Shown here one piece after another: positions 57,015 through 64,000 of a stretch of DNA of 64,000 bases (within the stretch, counting starts at the first letter, position 1; each line of letters starts with the position of its first letter). The stretch comes from UBA5070 sp035913415 (lineage in GTDB: Bacteria > Fibrobacterota > Fibrobacteria > UBA5070), in contig JAMIIV010000159.1 of assembly GCA_035913415.1 (NCBI GenBank), positions 101,295 to 165,294 on the forward strand, read 5' to 3'. Position numbers and translations under genes: made by a program. The notes under the pieces are model-generated. The model saw only the letters and a program-made list of their open reading frames with translations, did no database searches and was not told the DNA's origin.

Positions 57015-58220
57015 TCAGGGGAGGAAGGCGAGGCCGTGGCGATACTTGAAGAGGAGCGCCTGCTCCACAAACCACTTGTTGAAGTCGCCGAACACGTTGG
57101 GCAGCATCATGGCGAACTTGCGCGGCGGGAACAGGCTGTTGCTGAGGATGATGACCTCCTTGTTGCCCGCGTCCATCACGCACACACCGGGGATCTGCCC
57201 GAACGGCATGCAGTGCGAGGCCTCCTTGCCGGCCAGGGCGTCCTTGATGTTGTGCGCGACCACCTTGGCCATTTCGTCGGTGGGGAAGCCCGTCTTGGGA
57301 ACCCCGAAAGGAACCGATCCACTGAAGGGGTTCACCACCTTCACGGCCAGGCCCGCGGCGTGCACGTTGGGAAACCGCACGTGCTGGTAGCCGTCGGAGG
57401 TGGGGATGAAGCCCTTCTCGTCGCCCAGACCCGGCGAGTTGAAGACCATCTTCACCCCGCGGAAAGGCGGCACCAGCATGGTCCACTTCGAGGGCAGCTC
57501 CTCGCCCGAGGCCAGGACGACGGAATCCGTCTTGACTTCGGTGATCGCGGCGTTGTCGCGGTACCCGATGCCCTGCATCTTCAGGAACATCTTGAGCATG
57601 GTCTCGCCGCCCTTGATCCCTCCGATCCCGAAGTGCCCCAGGAAAGGCTCGGGCGTGACCCAGGTGACGTCCATGCGCTTGCGGATGCCGCTCTTGCGCG
57701 ACTGGTGATCCAGGTTGAAGAGGTACTCGTAGCCCGCCCCCATGCACGAGGCACCGGGGACTGCTCCCACCACGGCAGGTCCGGGATCCTCGATGAAGCG
57801 GCGCCAGGCGTCGTAAGTGGCCTCGGCGTCGGGGGGCGTGAAGATGCTGTGCGAATGGGCCTTGGGGCCCAGGCCGGGCACCGTGTCCCAGGCGAGTTCG
57901 GCGCCAGTGGCGATCACGACATGGTCGTAGGGGAGGTCGCCGCCTTTGGCGAGGACCACCTTGTTCTGTTCCGGAACGACTTGCACGACCTCGTCGAGAA
58001 GGAATTCGACCCCTTTCTTGCGGAAGGTGGCGCCGGCATCGAAGGTGATGTCGGAGACCTTGCGCCGACCGAACGGAACCCAGATGAGGGAGGGGATGTA
58101 GACGAATTCCTGCTGGCGGGAGACCACCGTCACGTGGGCGTCCTTCTTGAGCAGGCGTTTGAGTTCCAGGGCTGCCGTGAGCCCACCGAAGTTTCCACCG
58201 ACGACGACGATCCGGACCAT
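57015..58220 (-). CDS. Sulfide:quinone oxidoreductase-like flavoprotein
   Basis: The 401-residue enzyme has the FAD-binding VVVGGNFGGLTAALELKR at the N-terminus and an IATGAELAW segment. The SQR-typical cysteine is Cys159 in PGASCMGAGYEY. Later cysteines lie near 337 and 347 (SHCMPFGQIPGVCVMDAG), and an amphipathic C-terminal helix may bind the membrane. Other type II NADH dehydrogenases lack the central Cys. It would oxidise sulfide and reduce quinone at the inner membrane; the lack of a recognisable first-position Cys128-type residue means the subtype is uncertain. Confidence 0.82.
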   Translation of the reverse strand: MVRIVVVGGNFGGLTAALELKRLLKKDAHVTVVSRQQEFVYIPSLIWVPFGRRKVSDITFDAGATFRKKGVEFLLDEVVQVVPEQNKVVLAKGGDLPYDHVVIATGAELAWDTVPGLGPKAHSHSIFTPPDAEATYDAWRRFIEDPGPAVVGAVPGASCMGAGYEYLFNLDHQSRKSGIRKRMDVTWVTPEPFLGHFGIGGIKGGETMLKMFLKMQGIGYRDNAAITEVKTDSVVLASGEELPSKWTMLVPPFRGVKMVFNSPGLGDEKGFIPTSDGYQHVRFPNVHAAGLAVKVVNPFSGSVPFGVPKTGFPTDEMAKVVAHNIKDALAGKEASHCMPFGQIPGVCVMDAGNKEVIILSNSLFPPRKFAMMLPNVFGDFNKWFVEQALLFKYRHGLAFLP

Positions 58221-58431
58221 GGCACGCCTCCTTGGGGCGCAGGAATGCCGGTGCTCACACCCGGAACGCGCCTCTGTAGATCTGGATGGTGTTGCCAGGT
58301 CACAGGTTACAGATAATGGATGCGGAAGTCCATTAAGATGTAGAATGCAACCAATGTTTCCGCAGGGGCCTGAATGTGATGAATCGACATCCCCCGCCTC
58401 CCAGGAGCTCCACGATGCCTAGGTTTGCGAT

Positions 58432-59070
58432 ATGCCCTGGAAAGAACGGTACGGTGTCGGGGGCTCCGCCTTGCGCCTGCACAGTCTCATCGCCCAGAGA
58501 TCGGCGGCCACCCCGGCCGAACGCGAAGCTCTGGATGCCCGCATCTGGGATCTCTTCGGCGAGACCTGGACGATCATGTTCACGGATTTGGCGGGGTTCT
58601 CCCGGCAGGTCGCGAAGTTCGGCATCATCCACTTCCTGCAGACCATCTACGAATCGGAGCGCATCCTGTTTCCGGTCGTGGAGGCCCACGACGGCATCGT
58701 CCTGAAGGTCGAAGGCGACTCCTTCATGGTGTTGTTCCGCAACCCCACGCGCGCCCTGCAGGCCGCCAGGGCGATGAACGATGCCTTGGACGACTGGAAC
58801 ACCGAGCGCAGCCACGAGGAGCTGGTGTTGTTGTGCATCGGATTGGGCTACGGCAAGATGTTGCGCATCGGCGACACCGACGTGTTCGGCGCCGAAGTCA
58901 ACGCCTCGGCCAAGCTGGGAGAAGACCAGGCCCGCGCCGGCGAGATTCTCGCCACCGACGCCTTCGTGAAGGCCGCGGGAATCCCCGCCACGAATCTGGA
59001 GCCCCTGGAGAACGCCCCTCCCGGTGCCGCGCGCGCCTGGCGGATCGTGGGCGGCGGCGGGCAACCCTAG
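58432..59070 (+). CDS. Class III nucleotide cyclase domain protein
   Basis: The 212-residue protein is a single adenylate/guanylate cyclase homology domain without sensor or membrane parts. The metal Asps are present: Asp52 in FTDLAGFS and Asp96 in KVEGDSFMVLF. The later segment GAEVNASAKLGED holds the Asn but has Lys where the transition-state Arg is expected, so activity may be reduced or substrate choice altered. The 210-bp upstream gap has no strong promoter match. A cAMP product could feed the cyclic-nucleotide-binding protein at 31386, which is inference only. Confidence 0.85.
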   Translation: MPWKERYGVGGSALRLHSLIAQRSAATPAEREALDARIWDLFGETWTIMFTDLAGFSRQVAKFGIIHFLQTIYESERILFPVVEAHDGIVLKVEGDSFMVLFRNPTRALQAARAMNDALDDWNTERSHEELVLLCIGLGYGKMLRIGDTDVFGAEVNASAKLGEDQARAGEILATDAFVKAAGIPATNLEPLENAPPGAARAWRIVGGGGQP

Positions 59071-59183
59071 GGGCGTGAATCGCCGGTGTTGATCGCCTTT
59101 TCAACGCGCACCGTTGTGTGCGTGCGGCGGCGATGCGGGGTCGGGCCCATCTTCCTGGACGTCCAGAACGTCAGGAGTGATCG

Positions 59184-60788
59184 ATGCGCGTTGCGCCCCT
59201 GTTTCTTGTCTCCCTCGGGTTCGCCTCCACCGCTTCGGCGGCCAACCTCTTCGTGTCGCCGACCGGAACCGAATCCGGTGCGGGAACGCGCGAGGCGCCC
59301 ACCACGCTGGTCAAGGCCATCGGGATGGTCGGCGCCGGCGATACCATCTGGGTGGCCGATGGCACCTACTCCTTCGCGAGCCAGATCACCATCGATTCCA
59401 CGAACAACGGCAGCGCCGGTGCCCGCAAGTGCATCATGTCCGTCCAAGGTGCCAAGCCGGTGCTGGATTTCTCGAAGCAGACCTATGTCGGGGGAGGTTC
59501 CACGAATCCTCGCGGCCTCCAGATCAATGGCGACTACTGGCACCTGAGGGGCTTGTCCATCACCGGATCGGCCGACAACGGGATCTTCATCGCGGGCAAC
59601 CACAACATCATCGAGTTGTGCAAGGTCTACAAGAACAAGGACTCGGGCCTGCAGATCAGCCGCCAGGCATCCACGCAGACGAAGATGGAGGACTGGCCCG
59701 CGTACAACCTGATCCTCAACTGCGAGGCCTACGACAACTACGACGAACCCGGAGCCAACGGCCAGGGCGCAGGTGAAAACGCCGATGGATTCGCGGCCAA
59801 GCTCTCGTGCGGACCGGGCAACGTCTTTCGCGGGTGCATCGCCCACCACAACATCGACGACGGCTGGGACCTGTTCACCAAACCCACGGCCGATGGCTAC
59901 GGCCCCATCGGGACCATCACCTTCGACCGCTGCATCGCCTACAAGAACGGCGTTTTGACCACCGGCGACTCCAGCAGCGGTGGCGACCGCAACGGGTTCA
60001 AGCTGGGTGGATCGGACATGGCCAACAAGCACATCGTCAACCGCTGCGTCGCCTACGGCAACGGCAAGAACGGCTTCACCTGGAACTCCAACCCCGGCGA
60101 GCTGGTGCTGGTGAACACCCTGGCCTTCGACAATTCGCTCTCCGACGGCAACTACAAGTTCGGCGCCTCGGGCACGCCCTCGGCAGGCGTGTTCTACAAC
60201 AATGTCAGTTTCTGGACAGGGGGGGTGGGGTACACGGACAAACACGACGGCGTGACCGACGTCGACAGCTCCAACTGCTGGTGGGACAAGTCGAAGACTC
60301 CCCGCTCGCGCTGCGCCGGAGGCCGCACCATCGACGCCGCGGACTTCGCGGCCACGCTGTCGGTGGCAACGGTGCCCACACGCCGCGCCGACGGCTCGAT
60401 CGATTTCACGCCCTTCCTTCCCGCGGCCAAAGGCGACCTGGTCGACCGGGGCACGGTTCCTCCCGCCGGAGCGTTGACCTTCGATGCCACCGGATACTGG
60501 CAAGGCAAAGCCGACCTGGGCCCCATGGAGGTCGGGGCTCCCGTGGCTCTGTCGCGTTCTCCCGCGCCCGTGGTCGATCGCCTGTCGTTTCTGTCGCACC
60601 GCGCCGGTCAGGGCACGATGACGCTCTACACGGCCTCGGGGCGGACCCTGGTCGCGTTGCCCTTGACGGTCCGGGAAGGTCGCAACCGCATGGAAATCCC
60701 CGCCGGCATCCATCCGGGAGCCTCGTTCGCCGTGGTGGAGTTGGACGGAATCCGTCTGCACCGCGGGGTTGTCGCGCGCCTGGATTGA
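59184..60788 (+). CDS. Secreted pectate lyase, PL9-like right-handed beta-helix, with sorting tail
   Basis: The 534-residue protein has a signal peptide (MRVAPLFLVSLGFASTASA) and a parallel beta-helix with the PL9 features. ENADGFAAKLSCGPGN and HHNIDDGWDLFTKP supply calcium-binding acidic residues, and Lys273 in NGFKLGGSD is the presumed catalytic base. PL9 enzymes cleave polygalacturonate. The last 85 residues (from about VGAPVALSRSPAP) form a beta-sandwich pattern typical of type IX secretion sorting domains. This predicts export across both membranes. Confidence 0.88.
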   Translation: MRVAPLFLVSLGFASTASAANLFVSPTGTESGAGTREAPTTLVKAIGMVGAGDTIWVADGTYSFASQITIDSTNNGSAGARKCIMSVQGAKPVLDFSKQTYVGGGSTNPRGLQINGDYWHLRGLSITGSADNGIFIAGNHNIIELCKVYKNKDSGLQISRQASTQTKMEDWPAYNLILNCEAYDNYDEPGANGQGAGENADGFAAKLSCGPGNVFRGCIAHHNIDDGWDLFTKPTADGYGPIGTITFDRCIAYKNGVLTTGDSSSGGDRNGFKLGGSDMANKHIVNRCVAYGNGKNGFTWNSNPGELVLVNTLAFDNSLSDGNYKFGASGTPSAGVFYNNVSFWTGGVGYTDKHDGVTDVDSSNCWWDKSKTPRSRCAGGRTIDAADFAATLSVATVPTRRADGSIDFTPFLPAAKGDLVDRGTVPPAGALTFDATGYWQGKADLGPMEVGAPVALSRSPAPVVDRLSFLSHRAGQGTMTLYTASGRTLVALPLTVREGRNRMEIPAGIHPGASFAVVELDGIRLHRGVVARLD

Positions 60789-60880
60789 CCGCCGGGCAAC
60801 AGGTGGAGGAACGCCGCCCTGGCGAGGAGCGCGCGTATCTCCCGGCACCGGATCCAACCTGACTCGGATTCGGTGCCACG

Positions 60881-60920
60881 GGGCCGGTCTCCTTCGCGGG
60901 AGGTCGGCCCTTCTTCTTGT
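60881..60920 (+). terminator. Probable terminator after the pectate lyase gene
   Basis: GGGCCG pairs with CGGCCC, with a partly paired CTCC/GGAG inner stem, and TTCTTCTTGT follows. The hairpin lies about 90 bases after the stop. Confidence 0.65.
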
Positions 60921-60936
60921 CGTCAGACCGCGAACC

Positions 60937-61017
60937 CCCCATCCGCCCTTCGAGAGCTCTCCTGAGCAAGGTCGAAGGGGGCGAGGCAAGGCCTCGCTCC
61001 TCAGGACCAGCGGGGGT
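60937..61017. repeat. TTCGAC/GCTCAGGA palindromic repeat, inverted copy
   Basis: Read on the minus strand this repeats the first 70 bases of the unit at 21599: GGTCCTGAGGAGCGA, CCCTTCGACC, GCTCAGGAGAGC and TCTCGAAGGGCGG occur in the same order. It lies 33 bp after the flagellin stop. Confidence 0.78.
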
Positions 61018-61049
61018 TTAGGGCAATTTCTGAATTCGTAGACACCTTC

Positions 61050-61859
61050 TCAGCGCAGCAGGCCCATGATTCCCATGTTCGCCTGGTTGGCCTGGGCGGA
61101 CATGGCCAAAGCGGATTGCTGCAAGATGGAGTCGCGGATGTTGTTCGATGTCTCCTGCGCGTAGTTGGTGTCACGGATCCGGCTGTCGGCGTCCGTGACG
61201 TTGACGATGGAGTTGCCGAGCTGGGTCATGGTGCTGTCCAGGCGGTTCATGGCCGCGCCGAAGGTGGACCGCATGCCCATCACGTTCTTCAGGGCCTCGT
61301 CGATGCCCGACAGCGCCGTCTGGGCGCCTCCGGCTGTGCCGATGTTGCCCAGACCCAAATCGGTGGAGAGGTCCACCTTGGCCTGGAAACTGATGACACT
61401 GCCCTCGCCTTGCGCACCCGAGACCTGGAAGGACACACCCTGGTCACCTCCCGCCAGCAGGCTCTTGCCGTTGTACGTGGTGCTTTGGGCGATACGGCCG
61501 ATCTCTTCGCCCAGGGCGGCGTATTCCTTCTGCATCGCCTCCCGGTCGGAGGTGTTGTAGGTGCTGTTGGCCGACTGCATGGCCAGCTCCCGCATTCGCT
61601 GCAGGGAATCGGTGATCTGCTGCCCGCCGGAATCGGCGATCTGGAGCATGCCGAAACCGTCGTTGGCATTGCGCTGGGCCATCTGGTTCTCGCGGATCAG
61701 GGACCGGAGTCCCTCCGAGACGGACAGTCCGGCGGCGTCGTCCGAAGCCCGGTTGATGCGCATGGCCGAAGCTAGGCGCTCTAGGGCCTTGGAACGGGAT
61801 GAACTCATGGATGAAAGGGAGTTCTGAACCCTGGTCGAATCTTCGCTGTTGATGCGCAT
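61050..61859 (-). CDS. fliC: Flagellin
   Basis: The 269-residue filament protein has the conserved terminal D0/D1 helices: N-terminal SLSSMSSSRSKALERLASAMRINRASDDAAGLSVSEGLRS and C-terminal IVNVTDADSRIRDTNYAQETSNNIRDSILQQ...GLLR. The middle domain is very short (about 130-175), giving a nearly smooth D0-D1 filament. A GGAGGTGG ribosome site precedes the ATG at 61859. A sigma-28-type promoter lies about 110 bases upstream. No other flagellar genes are in the window. Confidence 0.95.
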   Translation of the reverse strand: MRINSEDSTRVQNSLSSMSSSRSKALERLASAMRINRASDDAAGLSVSEGLRSLIRENQMAQRNANDGFGMLQIADSGGQQITDSLQRMRELAMQSANSTYNTSDREAMQKEYAALGEEIGRIAQSTTYNGKSLLAGGDQGVSFQVSGAQGEGSVISFQAKVDLSTDLGLGNIGTAGGAQTALSGIDEALKNVMGMRSTFGAAMNRLDSTMTQLGNSIVNVTDADSRIRDTNYAQETSNNIRDSILQQSALAMSAQANQANMGIMGLLR

Positions 61860-61965
61860 GGCCACCACCTCCTTGTGGCAATCCGGGGCTGCGTCGCGTC
61901 CGTGCGAGCGCTTTCCCCGCATCCTGGATCGGGCGAACCGGCCAGAATGAGTCTCTCCAGATCGC

Positions 61966-61993
61966 TTATCGGCAAGGACTTGCAGGTTCTTGA
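61966..61993 (-). promoter_or_regulatory. Sigma-28 (FliA)-type promoter of the flagellin gene
   Basis: On the minus strand TCAAG is followed after 15 bases by GCCGATAA, an exact match to the FliA -10 element, with the -35 in the TCAAG form known from pseudomonads. It predicts a leader of roughly 100 bases before flagellin. Confidence 0.8.
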
Positions 61994-62027
61994 GAGGTTT
62001 TTCGAAGAATTTCGGGGGAGGCTGGCT

Positions 62028-62846
62028 CTAGGGTTTGAGAACGGAATCGCGCAGACCCAGGATGTGTCTGTACCAACGCGCGTCGAGGGTCGCGGCGGGA
62101 CCGTACCGACGCAGGAGTCCGGCCTTGGAGCCATCTTGGAGAACCCAGTCGCGCCAGGCAACGGCATCGGTGGTGTGGAAGAAGTGGGCCATGCTCCACC
62201 ACGTCAGGTAGTGGGCGTTCACGGAGCTGGATATGTCGAGGGTGTCCGGTTCGGAGAGAATCCGGCTGGGGAGCACCAGGTTTCCTCTCGCCAAGTCTCG
62301 CTGCAGGGTCCCCGACAAGGGTTTGAGACGCAGCCACCATACCGGATAGGTCTCGGAATCGACGGAGCCCAGGATCAGACTCTTGTTTCGGGTCCTGGAG
62401 GCGCTGAACAGACACGCGAGCCCCTCGTTGGCCCAGCGCGGGAGGAGTAGCTGTGCGTCTTCGGCGGCCAATTGGTGGGTGCCTTCGTGGACGAGCCAAT
62501 GCCACGGTCGCTCGGCATGGGGGTCGTCGTATTGGTCGCACAGGCCATCGTGATAGATCGCTTCGGCCCAACCGAGTCCGGGGAGGGCCCGCCGCATCTC
62601 GCTGCGCGAGGCGAACAGCCGCAGGTTGTGCCGCCGTTTTGCATGCGAAGAACCAGCCCCAGCCCACGCCGTCCAGGAGCGATGGAGGATTTCCGCGGCG
62701 CCCAAGGCCTGCGATCCTCGGGAGGGGGAAGCCGAGGTCCACAGATGGTAATGGGTGGAATCCATTTCCACTGGCTTCGAGGCGTGCGCGGAGGCCATCA
62801 TCAGGAGAATCGCCACGATCCCGATGTACCCGGGGAGGGTTTTCAT
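62028..62846 (-). CDS. Exported HEXXH metalloprotease-like protein
   Basis: The 272-residue protein has a signal peptide (MKTLPGYIGIVAILLMMASAHA). A zinc motif His120-Glu121-Gly-Thr-His124 is followed by Glu141 in WANEGLACLF, the spacing of gluzincin peptidases. The rest has little resemblance to a named family, though DUF1570-like peptidases are similar in outline. Its start overlaps the upstream membrane protein gene by four bases. Target unknown. Confidence 0.78.
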   Translation of the reverse strand: MKTLPGYIGIVAILLMMASAHASKPVEMDSTHYHLWTSASPSRGSQALGAAEILHRSWTAWAGAGSSHAKRRHNLRLFASRSEMRRALPGLGWAEAIYHDGLCDQYDDPHAERPWHWLVHEGTHQLAAEDAQLLLPRWANEGLACLFSASRTRNKSLILGSVDSETYPVWWLRLKPLSGTLQRDLARGNLVLPSRILSEPDTLDISSSVNAHYLTWWSMAHFFHTTDAVAWRDWVLQDGSKAGLLRRYGPAATLDARWYRHILGLRDSVLKP

Positions 62847-63850
62847 TCCGCTGCGGTGGCCGCCGTGGAATCGACGGGGCCCGAGATGGTCCGCAGCTCG
62901 AATGGCCAGACGAGCTCCCAGACCAGACGGGGAGTCTGTGGGGCTTGGTAGGCACACAACTCGATGCTGTCCATGCCATCGTGGCCGTGTTCAAACGCCT
63001 TCGCGACCGCAGGTTCGAAGAAGTCACGTCGGTTGCTACAGACCTCTCCGATGTCGAAGACGGTGTACTGGTTGGATAGAAGGCGAGCGGAAACCATGTG
63101 TTTTGTCGGACCGGACCAGTAGGAATCGGTGAACAGTTCCAGGGTCGCCGAATCTCCTCGGGCGATGACGGGATCCGTGGCGAATCCGACGGACGAATTC
63201 TTCTTCAGGCGGTCGGGGAAAATGGTATCGGTGGTGTTCCCCCAATGGAGGATGGGCGTGCTGGAAGTGCGGGAGGGTTTGCCTAGGTTCTGATACAGCA
63301 CGATACGAGGGGGATGGGCCAGCCGGGTGAACGCCGCGGCGCCTGCGAAGGACACCACCGTCAGAAGGGCCACCACCATCAAGCTGCGTCGCAGAACCGG
63401 TGGGTGTGACGTTGCCGCTTCCAGTGCGACAGCGAGGAAACCGAGGATCACGGGAATCCACGCGGCGGCGGCGATCTGCCCGAGGACACCGGGCTCGATG
63501 TCGCTTGTCCAGGCCCGGAGAAGGACGGCCGAAAGCAGGACGCTTCCGGCCGCGACACAAACCTTCCAACTCCAGTGGCGCTGGAGCAAGCCCATCGCGA
63601 TGCCTGCAAGAACCAGGATGGACCCTACCAGCGGGTGGAATCCCCACAATCGGCTCAGGAACCTTCCGATCGAATCGCTCCGAAGTTCCTCCAGCAAGGT
63701 CATGGAATGGAGAAACGGCATCCATAGGCAGGAGACGAAGGAGGCGATCAGCACCAGCCGCAGGAGGGCATGCAGGAGCCGGCCCGCGGGCCCTACGCGA
63801 CCTGGATGCGTGCGCTCTTCGGACACGTCTGGGTATTGCGGGGAAGTCAT
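62843..63850 (-). CDS. Hypothetical membrane protein
   Basis: The 335-residue protein has an N-terminal half with about five membrane spans (near 28-48, 70-88, 97-113, 122-143 and 157-175). A soluble C-terminal half has no recognised domain. The soluble part contains a few Cys (VCSNRRDF, IELCAYQ) that could form disulfides if periplasmic. The stop overlaps the metalloprotease start by four bases, so they probably act together. I do not recognise the family. Confidence 0.72.
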   Translation of the reverse strand: MTSPQYPDVSEERTHPGRVGPAGRLLHALLRLVLIASFVSCLWMPFLHSMTLLEELRSDSIGRFLSRLWGFHPLVGSILVLAGIAMGLLQRHWSWKVCVAAGSVLLSAVLLRAWTSDIEPGVLGQIAAAAWIPVILGFLAVALEAATSHPPVLRRSLMVVALLTVVSFAGAAAFTRLAHPPRIVLYQNLGKPSRTSSTPILHWGNTTDTIFPDRLKKNSSVGFATDPVIARGDSATLELFTDSYWSGPTKHMVSARLLSNQYTVFDIGEVCSNRRDFFEPAVAKAFEHGHDGMDSIELCAYQAPQTPRLVWELVWPFELRTISGPVDSTAATAAE

Positions 63851-63911
63851 CTCTTTGGTTTCCTATGGATCGGTTTGCCTGGAACCCGTGGTCGAAAAAC
63901 GGGGGGGGCGT

Positions 63912-63934
63912 CGCGGGGGGAGCCTCCCCCCGCG
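63912..63934. terminator. GC-rich perfect hairpin near the window end
   Basis: CGCGGGGGGA and TCCCCCCGCG pair perfectly around a 3-base loop. It lies upstream of the membrane protein start, so it may close a gene beyond the window. No T-run is seen, so the role is uncertain. Confidence 0.4.
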
Positions 63935-64000
63935 GAGGGGGAGTGGCGAAGGATCGCGTGCCCAGCGCCGGGGGGCAAACCCCGTCGAGCCGGCCGGCAG

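Noticed and set aside
58290..58325. TTGCCA...GATAAT promoter before the cyclase gene
   Set aside because: The spacing between the hexamers is only 14 bases, too short for a standard promoter.

Overview
This is a 64-kb stretch of a high-GC chromosome from a Gram-negative, flagellated, respiring bacterium. It carries lipid A genes (lpxL-like, lpxK-like), an alpha-2-macroglobulin, SecA, RpoN, a flagellin with a sigma-28 promoter, a sulfide:quinone reductase-like enzyme and a succinate dehydrogenase cytochrome b. Two secreted proteins (24225-26510 and 59184-60788) end in beta-sandwich tails like the type IX secretion (Por) sorting domain. Together with a family 9 pectate lyase and the b558-type SdhC, this suggests the Fibrobacterota/Bacteroidota (FCB) side of the tree. 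That placement is inference; no rRNA or tRNA was seen.

Layout. 0-2 kb: the start of an ABC-F ATPase gene (cut by the window edge), cytosolic beta-carbonic anhydrase, lipoyl synthase. 2-10 kb: a phosphorelay cluster (seven-PAS histidine kinase, two Rcp1-like receivers, a REC-kinase-REC hybrid) ending in an aminotransferase gene. 10.2-10.5 kb: a non-coding stretch with three perfect DnaA boxes, a candidate oriC or DnaA-binding locus. 10.5-21.1 kb: one uninterrupted minus-strand run rsmG-parA-parB-LytM-like-bactofilin-atpZ-orf-atpBEFHAGDC closed by a clear terminator. 21.1-22.9 kb: gene-free DNA with three parS sites, two of them inside a duplicated unit of about 300 bp. 22.9-29.4 kb: envelope genes (LpxL-like acyltransferase, SixA phosphatase, secreted propeller, DUF2225, LpxK-like kinase, acyltransferase 3).

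29.5-39.4 kb: repeats, rpoN with a cyclic-nucleotide-binding partner, a SIMPL protein, a short-chain dehydrogenase, a possible cysteine hydrolase, tmk flanked by inverted repeats, secA, and a glycosyltransferase next to a 168-bp element with terminal inverted repeats. 39.7-42 kb: cobalamin adenosyltransferase with a BtuCD-type importer. 42-48.5 kb: YecH-like protein, PBP-type transpeptidase, aroA, a membrane hybrid kinase, orphan sdhC. 48.6-58.2 kb: alpha-2-macroglobulin, metF, a Tat-exported carbonic anhydrase, a half-size DMT permease, a membrane-anchored hydrolase, SQR-like enzyme. 58.4-64 kb: nucleotide cyclase domain, pectate lyase, flagellin, and an undescribed metalloprotease/membrane protein pair.

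The most interesting themes are the chromosome-organising region (parS array, parAB, bactofilin and LytM in line with the ATP synthase genes, ending at DnaA boxes) and at least three families of dispersed palindromic repeats in the intergenic gaps. Many neighbours overlap by 4 bp (ATGA or GTGA), which fixed several start codons, including three GTG starts.
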